Positions 1 to 11,374 of a DNA stretch of 64,000 nt are shown here, one piece after another; positions within the stretch are counted from its first letter, which is position 1, and the number at the start of each line of letters is the position of its first letter. Under the pieces are notes generated by a model. It ran no database searches. It saw only the letters and a program-made list of their open reading frames with translations, and was not told the origin of the DNA. Source of the DNA: Ecdyonurus torrentis (Eukaryota > Arthropoda > Insecta > Ephemeroptera > Heptageniidae); the NCBI GenBank assembly GCA_949318235.1, contig OX439137.1, forward strand, positions 3,502,456 through 3,566,455, read 5' to 3'. The position numbers and the translations under genes are program-made.

Positions 1-363
1 CATTTAGAATACTAGACTGATAATTACCATGCCTTAATATCCATGAATTAGTCACCATAACGTTGATTTTGTATTTATTTTCATGTTTGCGGTTATATCA
101 CGTATCTGACGTCACAATGTACCGTCGCCAATCACAGTCACCGCTCACGTGATAAATTTAAACCCCTCCCTCAAGTTCTTTACCTCTATATATCACGGCC
201 CCATCGGTACATTGTGACGTCAGATACGTGATATAACTGTAAAAAGGAAAATAAACAAATATAAATACAAAATCAATGTGGTGGTGTCTAATTCATGGAT
301 AATAAGGTATGGTAATTATTAATCTAGTATTCTACATGATAAAAAAGTAAGTTGATAAGGGCT
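1..363. mobile_element. TTAA fold-back element, family A copy 1
   Basis: Near-palindromic, about 360 bp, cut by the window edge. Arms carry TTTAGAATACTAG and its complement, and TGACGTCA sits in both. The right end abuts TTAA (364-367). Other copies: 13578, 24693, 54588 (truncated), 60957. TTAA flanks suggest piggyBac-type mobilisation. Confidence 0.75.
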
Positions 364-559
364 TTAAGACATACATTGCCATATATCAATAACAGTACGT
401 TCCAGGTTGATATTGTTTACCTGTTGTTATTTACAGAACACGCTGGTATCTAATGTACCGAATTGAAATCTAAATCTTTGCAATATAACATTCGGCTAAT
501 GGAAAAATTGTAAATATGGCAACATTGCGATATTTCACAGGTCAAGATATTGCAAAGAA

Positions 560-745
560 TAATTATATCTAAAGTAGGTTATAGCTGCTTCATTGCGCCC
601 CATAAGAAAGCATATAAATTATATGTGAATATACGAAACAGAATTAAGCACAAAGACGTTTGCTAGCACCACTTTTTAGTATTGTTATTGGCGCTGTGAG
701 TTTCTTTACTTTCCCACTAAACCCAACTTTGCAAAAAAAGTCTTC
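560..745 (+). repeat. Partial copy of the 57 kb palindrome family
   Basis: GCTGCTTCATTG, AAGAAAGCAT, TGCTAGCAC and TTAGTATTG with GCTGTGAGTTT occur in the same order as in the right arm of the palindrome at 56938-57415 and in the copy at 26190-26475. Confidence 0.55.
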
Positions 746-813
746 TATTGAAATTTAAATATTAAAAGAGATCGAGTTTATATCAAGATGTATATATAGA
801 ATGTGGTGTAGTT

Positions 814-1305
814 TGCCTATAGGCAGAATCAGGTATGAAACTTCACAGAGGTGAATCAAAACAAGAGGGGAAATTTAAAGTGACCGAAAGAGAGTAAATT
901 TTGTGTCCCTCCTCCTCTTCCAGGTACATAATGTATTGTACCTCAACGAAGCTAAAGGTAACGTAAGGCATCGACTGCGCATTTTGTGCGTCTGCTGCAA
1001 GATTTAAATCTTTATTTCCGGTATTTTTCACGTTTTGATGGCGGGAAAATATTATCGTGTGTATTTTTTTTTGAAAAAATGAAATTTTACCCGAAATGGA
1101 TCTCGTCGATCGGGCAAATTCGGAAAAGACGAACGAAATTCGCAGTCGTTGCCTTACGTTACCTTCTGCAGCTTCGTTGTTGTACCTGAGAGACCACGTG
1201 GCTCTGTTGACAGTCATCTTCTATGACGTATGATGTCAAAATTGGAAGTTTTACGAAGGGAACCGAGTTTTTGACGACAGTAAAAGGGCGAATTATACCA
1301 CCTCC
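814..1305. mobile_element. Repeat with a nested hairpin insertion
   Basis: The outer parts match 11029-11290 in reverse complement (TTTGATTCACCT, CTCCTCTTCCAGGTAC, CGACAGTAAAAGG). About 254 bp at 928-1181 are extra: a fold-back with AACGAAGCTAAAGGTAACGT at one end and its approximate complement at the other, bordered by a repeated GTAC. Confidence 0.6.
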
Positions 1306-1326
1306 TATACTAAGATCCCTAGAAAA

Positions 1327-1455
1327 TACCAGGTACTCTCACCAAAACCGTTAAAAACCTCACTCAAATAACATGCAGTTCAATGGCAAACTGACCTCTC
1401 AACAATGAAAAAAAATTGTTAATAATTCTTATGGAGTGAGAGTACCTGGTATATT
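1327..1455. repeat. Short terminal-inverted-repeat element
   Basis: ATACCAGGTACTCTCAC at the left matches GTGAGAGTACCTGGTAT at the right as an exact inverted repeat around about 95 bp of unrelated sequence. Confidence 0.6.
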
Positions 1456-1906
1456 ATAGGGACGTTATCCTATACACCTTGGTTCATATATTATATTTAA
1501 TACAATATTGGTGACTAATGACCCTTGCAGGTGAGCTGTGTTAGACTGTATGAGAGGCGGTAGCATGACCAAGGTTCAACGTCCCATAATGCGTCAGTAT
1601 TAATGCGCAGGATGAAATCCGGTTGCCTGGGTAACAACCAATTGAAATGGACCAGGTGCTTGTAAAATTAACTATAGGTATTTTACATTTACTTCAAAGA
1701 GATTCATGAGATATTTATCTTCGATATTATGGACATCGCAATAAAAAGCAAATTTTAAGCTTCTTTGTCACGAACATGAGTCAGCAGGAACAGTTAGGCA
1801 CTTAACAAAACAGACTTGCCCCAGTTTAGGCGGTTCAACCTATCTCATATCTGACGTAACAATTTTTTCATTAGATTTCCATTTGGAATATAATAAATTC
1901 TTAAAG

Positions 1907-2085
1907 GAATAGACCAGAAGAAAACACATGCATTTATATCATAAAACACTTGATTGGACTTGCATAAATAACTTTAGTTTGTCCGTAGCTAACTGTAGCT
2001 CCGTAGCAGTGTTCAGAAAATTTCAATTTATGCAACGCGCACAACATTTTTTTTACTAGTATATGCTCTCGGAAAAAAGGTCTCT
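1907..2085 (+). repeat. Dispersed repeat H, copy 1 (partial)
   Basis: AATAGACCAGAAGAAAACA, GTAGCTCCGTAGCAGTG and TTCAATTTATGCAAC recur in the same order at 21189-21505 and 56345-56695. Confidence 0.65.
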
Positions 2086-2094
2086 AGTACGATT

Positions 2095-2270
2095 TTTCTA
2101 AGTATAGTATCGTTTTAAAGACGTAGAACACCTTAAAACACATGTCTAATATCCTAACATAGCTATATATCAACGTTGATTTGGCCTAAGTCATTGATTT
2201 TTAATTTATATTCCATTCACGAAATGACAGCTCCCGGTTAGTGACGTCACAGCTTACCATCTTAAATTGC
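2095..2270. repeat. Half copy of the 6.0-6.35 kb palindrome
   Basis: GTCTAATATCCTAACA, TCAACGTTGATTT, AAGTCATTGATTT and GTGACGTCACAGCTT match one arm of the palindrome at 6040-6345; the second arm is missing. Confidence 0.55.
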
Positions 2271-2436
2271 CAGTGATCACAATTAAATCAGTGATTAAAT
2301 TACAGTGACCTTTGCCAGTGACAAGTGCTGATTATGTAAAGTTGCCTATTGGAACAACGGAATGATTTATGCTGTGTACAACAAGGAGAAATATACTAAT
2401 ATAAATTTTATTAAATCTGTTATCTCTGTACATATA

Positions 2437-2668
2437 GGCCAGCATAGGAAAAATGTCATTTTTATTTTTTAATAGCAAATCAATGCTCAATCAATAAACT
2501 TTATTTCTAGCTCCTAAAGCTCGAAGAATATGAGAAAAATTCGTTTAGTTGAAATGAACTCTTTTTATGTAAAAATTAGGAGACATTAATGATGTTTCTC
2601 CTATGCTGAACAATGCATTAAGCACCACAAACATGGCGACCAAGTGCCAAGATGTGCAAGGGGTATAG
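2437..2668. repeat. Dispersed repeat E, copy 1
   Basis: About 230 bp shared with 5323-5561: GGCCAGCATAGGAAAAA, TTTCTAGCTCCTAA, CCTATGCTG and CACCACAAACATGGCGAC in the same order. It directly abuts a family B element. Confidence 0.65.
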
Positions 2669-2978
2669 GGTGTGAACGCATGACGTCATTTTGAGTGCTT
2701 TTCGATGCTCTTCTTGAGAAATGAAAAACATTGCTCAGCATAGGACAAACGTAGTTTTTGGCTATTTTCTGTGGAAAATTAGCTATTTTTTGATCATTAT
2801 TATATTTTTCTTGCATACTTGAGGTACTAATTCAACCTGTTAACAGCATCAATGCTCTCAAAAAAATTGCTAAGTAAGTATTTTTAAACTGGCAAAATGT
2901 GCCATTTTCCTATACCAGCCAATGTTATTTAGTACTCAATTATGACGTCGACTTTAACATGAATGAAACCACCCTATA
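2665..2978 (-). mobile_element. Family B non-autonomous element, copy 1
   Basis: About 310 bp with TATAGGGTG ends. Markers: GTTAAAGTCGACGTCATAA, GGCACATTTTGCCAGT, ACTACGTTTGTCCTATGCTG. Other copies: 9641, 22684, 29053, 59283 (diverged). Confidence 0.7.
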
Positions 2979-2983
2979 TGACA

Positions 2984-2986
<3 letters not shown>

Positions 2987-3061
<75 letters not shown>
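2987..3061. repeat. (AT)n microsatellite
   Basis: Uninterrupted AT dinucleotide, about 35 units. Confidence 0.95.
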
Positions 3062-3063
<2 letters not shown>

Positions 3064-3421
3064 ATATTAGAATATTAATATTAGTTATTAGAAAAATATA
3101 TATGATAAGAAAACTTCTTGGTGAAATAAATTACTGTCTTACCTTCTGTGAAGACACTGGGCTTTACACTCGCTGATATCACTATTTTAAATAACAATAA
3201 TAAAATAATAGTCACTTTGTACATAATAATTAAAAACACTCAATTCGCAGTCTTTTTAAAAATTGCATAGCTATGTTATTTATACACACAATGTTTAACG
3301 TTTTCGGAGACTATATATCAAAAATGATACATACTGACTGTCCCCTTCTTCAGAACTGAAGAAGTTTTCACCAAGAAGTTTTTTTTATCATCATGAAACC
3401 TCGCTCGAAATTCAACATTCG

Positions 3422-3422
<1 letters not shown>

Positions 3423-3497
<75 letters not shown>
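3423..3497. repeat. (AT)n microsatellite
   Basis: Second uninterrupted AT dinucleotide tract. Between the two tracts, AACTTCTTGGTGAA (near 3113) and TTCACCAAGAAGTT (near 3368) form an inverted pair. Confidence 0.95.
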
Positions 3498-3500
<3 letters not shown>

Positions 3501-4656
3501 AGTTTGTATGTAGATTAATTAGTATTAAGATTATATATGTGATTATAATGATCATTGGAATAATTGAATATATAACTAATATCTAAATTTTTTAAGTAAG
3601 CACCTACATGTTATGCAACTTTTGCTACATATATGTTCAACTGGTTGCATAAGAACAAATTACTGCAGGCGTTTTTTCTTGTACTGTACATAACCTTTTT
3701 AGCAATTATAATTATTATACTGATATATGATTATATGCATCTATTTTATTATTCTTATGAATATTTATAAATCAATTATTAATATATGATGCCTTTTTTT
3801 TTAGTAAAATGTATTTCAAATTTAATTTTCATATGTAAGGGAAAAAATAATAAATAAAAAAATAGACACTCGCCGGCAGGAAATTAATAAGAATAAAAAA
3901 TTCTGTTAAAAGAATTATTTATAATAACATATAGCATAGAATTGCTTTTGAAAATCTGATTATTTTTTTTTTTTTTTTTTTTTTTTGTCTTAAAATTAAA
4001 TTTTAAGCAATAATTGAAGTATATGAAGTACATGTGCAAAGGGACTTATATGAATTAAAATTTATTGCATTGTTGGGCCTGAAGGTAATGCTCGGGTAAT
4101 GCAGGTCCGTGCAGGGACAAGAAGATAACTTTTTCTTAGGCTCAAAATTAATTTAATAAACAATTACTTTTAGCATAATTATTAAAAATATGTATAAAAA
4201 TACAAATGGAAAAATAGCCTTTTTTGTCCGTATTTTTAATCTAATATGCATTTCAGCATTTCAGTACGTGTCAATAAAAGTCACAGAGCAAATTAGTTTA
4301 TACTTGATTTGTAGCATATATGATCCAGGGAAAAAAATGCTTTTAAGAATAAGATTAATCGATGGAGGAGGCATAATATGGCTTTTTATTAATTTTTTTT
4401 TAGCGTACCGCAGCGCAGTTAAAATGAATTACGTGTTTTATGCTATATTCATGTTATTTAGCGTTAATGTTGCTATTTTAGAAATTGTTTACATTAATTA
4501 TACAACATATTTATTGCATAATATATTTTTGTATTCAATATTGCAGAAATTAGGTTTAATTGTTATATTTTATATTATTATGTAGATATATAACTTTCAA
4601 ACACTTTAGTTTCCCTCTTAAAAAAATATAAATTGAAAGTCGAAATGCGCAATAAA

Positions 4657-4665
4657 GGGGCGTGG
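4657..4665 (+). promoter_or_regulatory. GC/CACC box upstream of nurim
   Basis: GGGGCGTGG lies 85 bp before the chosen nurim ATG in otherwise AT-rich DNA. It matches the Sp/KLF-type GC box. Promoter function is inferred from position only. Confidence 0.3.
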
Positions 4666-4749
4666 TTGTTTTATTTATTTTTAGTCAAACAAAAGGTTTT
4701 GTCTGATCTGTGTATTGTGGATCTTAATTTCAACATAAATCAACCAAAT

Positions 4750-7700
4750 ATGAATTACTTTGTCAATATTTTATTTTTAATTGTTTCTTTAGCTTTTGCT
4801 TCACATTTAATTGTATTTGGAGCCAGAAGTTTTGTTAAATTTGTATTGGAATATAAATTTAATCCCGACACCGGTAAGTTATGCATGCATTTGCTGCGTT
4901 TAGTATTAAGCACAGTACTCAAGTACAATGGAATGCTATACACTATGCTATTTTTTCATTTCATTTGAAGATTTTGAAATGCTACTCATATATGTATATA
5001 GTACGGTTGTTTTTAAAATTTAAACTTATTTAATTGCTTTGAAGAATAGGAAATAATTTATCCATATTTATACAAAATGAATAAATGAACAAAAAACATC
5101 CCAATCAGCCAATAACGCATATGTACGTGTCGTGTATATATATGTATATATACATATACATACTGTAACACAACTACTACGTACAATATACATACATACA
5201 TACATATGCATGCCGCATGCCATACATATAGACACACGGGCTTGGGATCCCCCCTGCTAGGTAGTTCTATATAGACCGCTTGCACTCATATTTAAAAGCC
5301 GCCATTTTGTTGGTCAGGAATACATAGGCCAGCATAGGAAAAACATCATTTTTATTTTTTTAATAGCAAAAGAAGCTTCAAACCTCAATCAAAGTCTTAT
5401 TTCTAGCTCCTAATAAGCTCGAAGGATATGAGAAAATTTTGTTGAGTTGAAATAAACTATTTTTTATGTGAAAAATTAGGAAAAACGAAGTTTCCCCTAT
5501 GCTGGACAATGCATTAGGCACCACAAACATGGCGACAAAGCGCAAGGATGTGCAAGGGGTCTATATGTATATGTATGTACAAATGTATACAGCATAGCTG
5601 ATTTTCATTTTAGTAACATAGCAGAAAACATGCAGGGTGTTATAATAAACATCATTATTATGTTTTGCAGAACTGGATGAGCCATTGAATGCAGCTTTGA
5701 CAGATTTTGGACTTATTTTGATGTTTATGGTCCAACATAAGCTGATGAGAATCTTGGAACAAATTTTGAGTGGAACATTTGTTGAACCTCTTTATAGATC
5801 TATCTACATACTTGGTACTAGTCTTGCATTACAGGTATGTAAAGGCCTATTTTTTTTTTTTAATTTGAATCTGTGGGGGATAATAGTAATAATAAAGTCC
5901 AGGACAGCAGTTGTTTCTTATCACACTTTAGGCTCCGCCCCTGGGATAGTGTCCATAAAGTTTGCACAGTCCAAACTCTTATCACTGCGACAAGAAAAAG
6001 GATAAGAAGGAGCGCTGTCTTCAGCTTAAAGGTGTAGGGTATAGATCACCTTGAACAAAAAAGTTGTGTAGTATCCTAACAAACCTGAAAATCAATGTTG
6101 ATTTTGCTGAAGTCATTGATTTCTAATTTATTTGCCATTCACAAAATGACACTGGCGGTCACTGACGTCACAGCTTGCCTGGTTTATGCGCGAGTAAAAC
6201 AAGCAAGCTGTGATGTCGGTGACTGCCAGTGGCATTTTGTGAATGGAAAATAAATTAGAAATCAATGACTTTAGCCAAATCAACGTTGATTTTCAGGTTT
6301 GTTAGGATATTAGACAACTTTTTTGTTCAAGGTGTTCTACGCATAAGGGGAGAATGTGGAGATGCTATATCATTAGTATTGGTATAGATCAGTAAATACG
6401 AATCATTGTAATCTTTCTGCTGGTCTCCCTCTCCCTCTCCCTCTCCCTCTCCCTCTCCCTCTCCCTCTCCCTCTCCCTCTCCCTCTCCCTCTCCCTCTCC
6501 CTCTCCCTCTCCCTCTCCCTCTCCCTCTCCCTCTCCCTCTCCCTCTCCCTCTCCCTCTCCCTCTCCCTCTCCCTCTCCCTCTCCCTCTCCCTCTCCCTCT
6601 CCCTCTCCCTCTCCCTCTCCCTCTCCCTCTCCCTCTCCCTCTCCCTCTCCCTCTCCCTCTCCCTCTCCCTCTCCCTCTCCCTCTCCCTCTCCTTATCCTT
6701 ATCCTCTCTGTAGATAAGATTTTTAGCTGTGCATATTCTCTGCCATCCAGTAAACCCCATTAATAATAGGCTAATAATAATAAGGAAAGGTTAAAACCAT
6801 TTTGGTTTGAACATATAATCAAAAAATAGGATAGGAGAGACCAACAAGCGCCTTACCACGATGAGGCCCGTAGCAATTTAGGTGAAAATTATTGATGGCA
6901 CAAGTTACACAAATATTTACAAGTTGACTTAAAAATTTGGAGGGCAAAAGGCCTCTTCTTCAGTTGCTTAGAATTGTTACACTCTAAGCAACTGAAGAAT
7001 AGGGCTGTTGCCCTCAAAACATCTTAGTTAATTTGAAAATATTTGTGCAGGGATAGATCCAAGGGTGGGCGGTGGGGGCAACCGCCCCCTCCAAAATGGT
7101 CAAAATACATTACAGGTATTACCACCCACCACCTGCTATCCCCAAAATTAACATTGCAGTATAGGAAATCGCCCCCTCCAAAATTTTGGGCTGGATCCGC
7201 CCCTGTATTTGTGTAACCTGTGCCATCAAGAATTTCCCCAAGTTATGGACCTCATCGTGGTAAGGTGCTTGTTGGTCTCTTCTATCCTATTCTTTGATTA
7301 TATAAACTCTACAGCGAAAATTTCAATATCAAAGAAAAATCCAAACTTGAGTTACAGTACATACTTACAGTCCACACCACGAAAGGATGCGACCAATAAG
7401 AGAACGCCTAAAAACTCAATTTAGTTAACATTACCCCACCTCCCAGTGACCTTGATCGCTTAAGTGTCTATTGGCTCGTAGCTCAATTTCAATTAATCAG
7501 GAACATCCTTAGGTGGCACGGACTGTATAGTATATGACATATTCAGATTTTACTTAATGCGTTATTTATTTATAGATGTCTATGTACTTAATGTTTTATG
7601 TTATATGCTTACAGTTTCTCGTAACATATTGGTCACCTGTCCACTACACAGTCTGGGATATCTCCCAGTTTACCAGTGACTTGGCTACTCAATACTCTAC

Positions 7701-10546
7701 AATCTACTGGCTGCAGAAGTCTGTACCGTTTATATTGCTGGGTATTTTGTTTGTACAACTATTGTTCATAGATCTGCCTCTTCTGCTTGGAGTTAAACAA
7801 GTATGTATACAATGTGTGAGAATTTCCAAGACAACTTTGCATTGGATCATATGATCATATGATCACCATGGTATGATTTTGACAGTGACTGGTGACATGG
7901 TGTGATTTTGTCCAGCAAATAATAATAATAAATAACACATTATCCCCCCCCCCCCCTCCTCCTCCAAAGAAAAGACACTTGGACATTTTTTTTTAAAGAA
8001 ATTACTACCTTTTGTTAGCTAAATCTTTGTAGATAAATCGTCATTGTAAATTAATTGCAAAGAAAATAATAATTGGCCTAATAATAAAAGACTCATCAAG
8101 TAAGTACTGTAACAAGAAATATTATTTAAATTTCATTGCAATTAATTTTTATTAATATTAGGCTATTATTACTATTTTTTCCACTCTATCTTTCTCTTCA
8201 GTATTTTCATATTTCATATTATAGCATTTTTTTTTTTTTTTTTTAATTATTATACACCATGATTTTATGGTATTTGTCTTCCAGCGTTTGCAGGAATAAA
8301 TTTTGCTCCAGAAGTATTTAATAGCACTAAAGTATGCATGCATTTTTCTACATTTAAATTAAAAAGAAGAAGGAGAAAAGGAAAATATTTTTTATACAAT
8401 CTGTAAAAAAAAAAATATAGGTAGCCTATATAAAAAAAAAAGGTTGTTAAAACTCCCAGTTGTCATTGGAGGTCATTGCTAATTAAAAGATTTTATAGAA
8501 AAACACATAGATTAGGAAAAATTGGGGAATGGGAGAAGTATGAGCATTTACACGGATGCTGTGGTAGAAAAAATATTCTAACCCCAGACAAAAAGAAATA
8601 TAGAAAGCTTTTTTTTTTTTTTTTTGGTTGAATTTTTTATTACAGACCATTTTTCCTAGTATTATCCAGTAATCATTGCAATGTTTTTTTTCTTATTATT
8701 TTTTTTAAATTACAGTATTTAATTATAAACTAATCTGTATTTCAGACTTACTATCAACTCAAAGGATTTCGTCACCCTCTCAGTTACGTCTCCCCCTCTT
8801 TGAGACGTTACCTTGGAAACATACATCACCCAATCCTGGCTTTGCTGTTTGTGCTGTGGCTTAGACCTTACATGAGGTAACATTATACTATAATAAATGT
8901 CAAAGAAATAGATAGGAGAAACCAGCAAGGGCCTTACCATAGTGAAGAAAGTCCCATAGCTTGGTGAAAATCTTGCTAGCATAGCAAGATTTTCACTAAA
9001 CTATGGAACTCACTATGGTAAGGCCCTTGCTAGTTTCTCCTATCTATTTCTTTGACATTTATCATACCTAACCACGATAGTTTATTGTCCTTAATATATA
9101 GCATTATACTCTGATAATTTTAATCAAAATAAAACATAGCAAGGGCCTTACCATAGTGAAGATAGTCCCATAGTTCAGTGAAAATCTTGCTAGCACAGAT
9201 ATATATAACTAGCACATCGATCTTTTCACATCAAGATGAAGCTACTGCACTTTACAAATTGGCAATGAATAAACGATCTACACTTTACAAAGTCGCGGCT
9301 ACCTGGAGCTTCTGCTATATAAAACAGGTAGGTGAAGCTCCAGGTATCCGCAAATTTGTAAAGTGTAGATCGGTCATTCTTCGGAATTTTGTAAAGTGTA
9401 GTAGCTTCATCTTGACGCGAGAAGATCGACATATTGTTTAGCTTTTGGCACTAAACTCTAACAAGTAAGAAAAATACGTAAAGTTTGTTTGCCTTTGTCA
9501 TTCCTTATACAGACTTCGAGAGAAACTACGAATAAGTCTGTGAGAACTGTACTGCTATAGAAACATAACACACTCCATTTCTCTTGGAGTTTTAGTTCTG
9601 AAAGCTATCAAATTCTTATTACTATGGTAAAACCCTATAGGGTAGTTTCATTCATGTTAAAGTCGACGTCATAAGTGAGTTCTAAATAACATTGACCGGT
9701 ATAGGAAAATGGCACATTTTGCCAGTACCTCAAGTATACAAGAAATATAATAATGACCAAAAAATAGCTAATTTTCCAAAGAAAATAGACAAAAACTACG
9801 TTTGTCTATGCTGAGCAATGCTATTCATTGCTCAAAAAGAGCATCAAAAAGCACTCAGAATGATGTCATGCCTACACGCCATATAAGAGCCTATAATTTT
9901 CTTTAAAATATATCATATCTAACTGTCAATTTAAGGAAAAAACCATCGCGGTTAGGATCAATATTAAAGAAAAGGATAGAATAACCAGCAAGGGCCTTAC
10001 CACAGTAGAAGTTCTATGGAGAGGTCGAAGTCTCGCATGGCACAGAGTTTTGTTATAAAAAAGTTCATTTTATAACTGAGAGCTTTTGTCATATATTAAT
10101 GACATTATCAATAAAGAAGAAAATTACTTGAGCACATCACTAAGCAGTGTCTTGTCTTGTACTTGTGCTCAAGTAATTTTCTTCTTTGATTGATAATGTC
10201 ATTAATATATGACGAAAGCTCTCAGTTATAAAATGAACTTTTTTATAACAAAACACTGTGCCATGCGAGACTTCGACCTCTCCATAGAACTTCTACTGTG
10301 GTAAGGCCCTTGCTGGTTATTCTATCCTTTTCTTTCATATCTAACTGTGATGGTTTATTTATCTCAACTATAATTTCTGATGTTTTTCTGTGTATGCAAA
10401 CTATAATATGTGTTTATTTCAGTGTTGATCGTTTCATCTTGGCTTGTGGCTTTACTTCTTTTGCTACACAATCCCATGTTGATGACAGAGATGCAACCTA
10501 CGCCAAGATCCAAGCAAGAATACGGATGTTTGATTGGGTATACTAA
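4750..10546 (+). CDS. NRM: Nurim homologue, five coding exons
   Basis: Nurim is a multi-pass inner nuclear membrane protein related to isoprenylcysteine methyltransferases; its biochemical role is unsettled. Exons: 4750-4873, 5671-5834, 7615-7800, 8746-8876, 10423-10546, all bounded by GT/AG. Phases join cleanly (1,0,0,2) and give 729 nt, 242 residues (human 262). Recognisable segments: LTDFGLILMFMVQHKLM and LYRSIYILGTSLALQ in exon 2, TYWSPVHYTVWD and LLLGVKQ in exon 3, RRYLGNIHHPILALLFVLW in exon 4, DRFILACGF in exon 5. They follow vertebrate nurim in order and spacing, with hydrophobic membrane segments throughout. The family's RHP is HHP here. I chose ATG 4750 because the first membrane segment follows at once, as in nurim. 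An in-frame ATG at 4645 would add 35 residues. Introns 2 and 4 are filled with repeats. Confidence 0.93.
5323..5561. repeat. Dispersed repeat E, copy 2 (nurim intron 1)
   Basis: Matches 2437-2668 over its length and lies between nurim exons 1 and 2. Confidence 0.65.
6040..6345. mobile_element. 300 bp palindromic element in nurim intron 2
   Basis: Arms run from ACCTTGAACAAAAAAGTTG to its near-complement CAACTTTTTTGTTCAAGGT. Both contain CATTGATTTCTAATTTAT and a TGACGTCA-like core, around a loop of about 25 bp. Confidence 0.75.
6423..6692. repeat. (CTCCCT)n hexanucleotide array
   Basis: About 45 nearly perfect copies of a pyrimidine hexamer. The minus strand would encode an (RE)n peptide, which I treat as spurious. 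Homopurine/homopyrimidine mirror character favours triplex (H-DNA) structure. Confidence 0.95.
6780..7310. mobile_element. Family D fold-back element split by a hAT-like insertion
   Basis: Outer arms: GAGACCAACAAGCGCCTTACC on the left and GGTAAGGTGCTTGTTGGTC on the right, with GGTTAAAACCATTT beyond the left arm. The element is interrupted at 7048-7205. It lies in nurim intron 2. Confidence 0.75.
7048..7205. mobile_element. hAT-like MITE with 8 bp target duplication
   Basis: Begins CAGGGATAGATCC and ends GGATCCGCCCCTG, flanked on both sides by TATTTGTG. An 8 bp duplication with CAGGG ends is the hAT signature. Inserted into a family D element. Confidence 0.85.
8484..8610 (+). repeat. Family F repeat, partial
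   Basis: AGATTAGGAAAAATTGGGGA and AATATTCTAACCCCAG are shared with 17354-17515, 49085-49335 and 52963-53185. It lies in nurim intron 3. Confidence 0.6.
8893..9064. mobile_element. Family D perfect hairpin (nurim intron 4)
   Basis: About 85 bp arms with almost no loop: AATGTCAAAGAAATAGATAG on the left, with its complement at the right end. The arms meet at AATCTTGCTAGCATAGCAAGATT. Confidence 0.85.
9138..9480. mobile_element. Composite element: D-type left half, inner palindrome, CATATTG right half
   Basis: Left half AGCAAGGGCCTTACCATAG to CTTGCTAGCACAGATATA. The inner palindrome (about 9224-9432) has arms GATGAAGCTACTGCACTTTA and the complement. The right half is CATATTGTTTAGCTTTTGGC. The same outer halves surround other cores at 15853, 49432 and 52207. 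Confidence 0.65.
9641..9894 (+). mobile_element. Family B element, internally deleted (nurim intron 4)
   Basis: Starts TATAGGGTAGTTTCATTCATG and ends near CGCCATATA. Compared with 22684-22995 it lacks the segment between TTTTGCCAGT and ACCTCAAGTAT. Confidence 0.7.
9966..10335. mobile_element. 370 bp near-perfect palindrome (nurim intron 4)
   Basis: Arms of about 165 bp: AAAGAAAAGGATAGAATAAC with its complement at the right. Both contain GAAGTTCTATGGAGAGGTCG and AATTACTTGAGCAC, around a loop of about 30 bp near 10150. Confidence 0.88.
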
Positions 10547-10571
10547 AATGAGAAAACAAAGCAGTAGAGGC

Positions 10572-10762
10572 TATTTTACAGTAAAAACTCAATTTTATAA
10601 AGTTTGATTGTATGAATTTCTCGATATTATGAAGTCATTTGTTAAGTCCCAGTCATAGGCATTTTAATGTTAATAAACTCAATTTTATGAAATTCGATTT
10701 TATGAAGTGGTCATTTTTTGGGTCCCTTGCGACTTTATAATATTGAGTTTTTAGGTATACAG
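10572..10762. mobile_element. pogo/Tigger-like MITE downstream of nurim
   Basis: ACAGTAAAAACTCAATTTTAT at the left and TTGAGTTTTTAGGTATACAGT at the right. It shares TTTCTCGATATTATGAA and GTCATTTTTTGGGTCCCTTG with 51571-51738. It begins about 26 bp after the nurim stop, so it probably lies in the 3' UTR. Confidence 0.6.
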
Positions 10763-11028
10763 TACCCATATATATCACTAGTTCTTGCTAGACATTTTCT
10801 GTGCTGTCTCATGTTTCTCTCAACCTATATATCCACATTACAAATAATAGGCAAGTTATTATCTCAAAATGAAACAATGACAATATGATATTTATGTGTT
10901 AAACCCCAATGCAAAGAGAGTATCTACAATGATCTAAAATTCACTACAGTATACAAGAGATTAAATATTTTAGTGTTTATTCACCACCATGGTGTATGCA
11001 GGTACTATAGTGAAATAGCTACAGAGCA

Positions 11029-11290
11029 AGGTGTATATATAGAAGGTGGTATAATTTGCCCTTTTACTGTCGTCAAAACTCGGTTTCCTTCGTAAAACTT
11101 CACATTTTTGACATATGTCATACAAGGTGACTGTAAACAGAGCCACATGGTCTCTTATAGGTACCTGGAAGAGGAGGAGGGACCAAAAATTTCCCCTCTC
11201 TTGGTGCTTTAAATTTCCCCTCTTGTTTTGATTCACCTTCTGTGACGTTTCATACCTGATGCTACCTAGGCAAACGGCACCACTTTCTTG
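11029..11290 (-). repeat. Copy of the 814-1305 repeat without insertion
   Basis: Reverse-complement match to 814-1305 with GGTACCTATAAGAGACC intact where the other copy is interrupted, so it acts as the empty site. Confidence 0.65.
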
Positions 11291-11374
11291 CTCTAGCCTC
11301 TACTAGTTTGAAAGTTAGATGAAAATACACTAATATAAATCAAAGTATTTTGAAGACACTCTAAACATTTTGAT

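Noticed and set aside
4190..4585. 131-codon frame upstream of nurim
   Set aside because: Very AT-rich composition, hydrophobic and without recognised family. It is not needed for the nurim model, though it might be 5' transcribed sequence.
4645..4749. Upstream in-frame ATG for nurim
   Set aside because: Would add 35 residues before the first membrane segment, unlike known nurims, which start directly with it.
6389..6760. Open frame with a long (RE)n peptide
   Set aside because: It is the translation of a hexanucleotide repeat inside a nurim intron, with no other coding signal.
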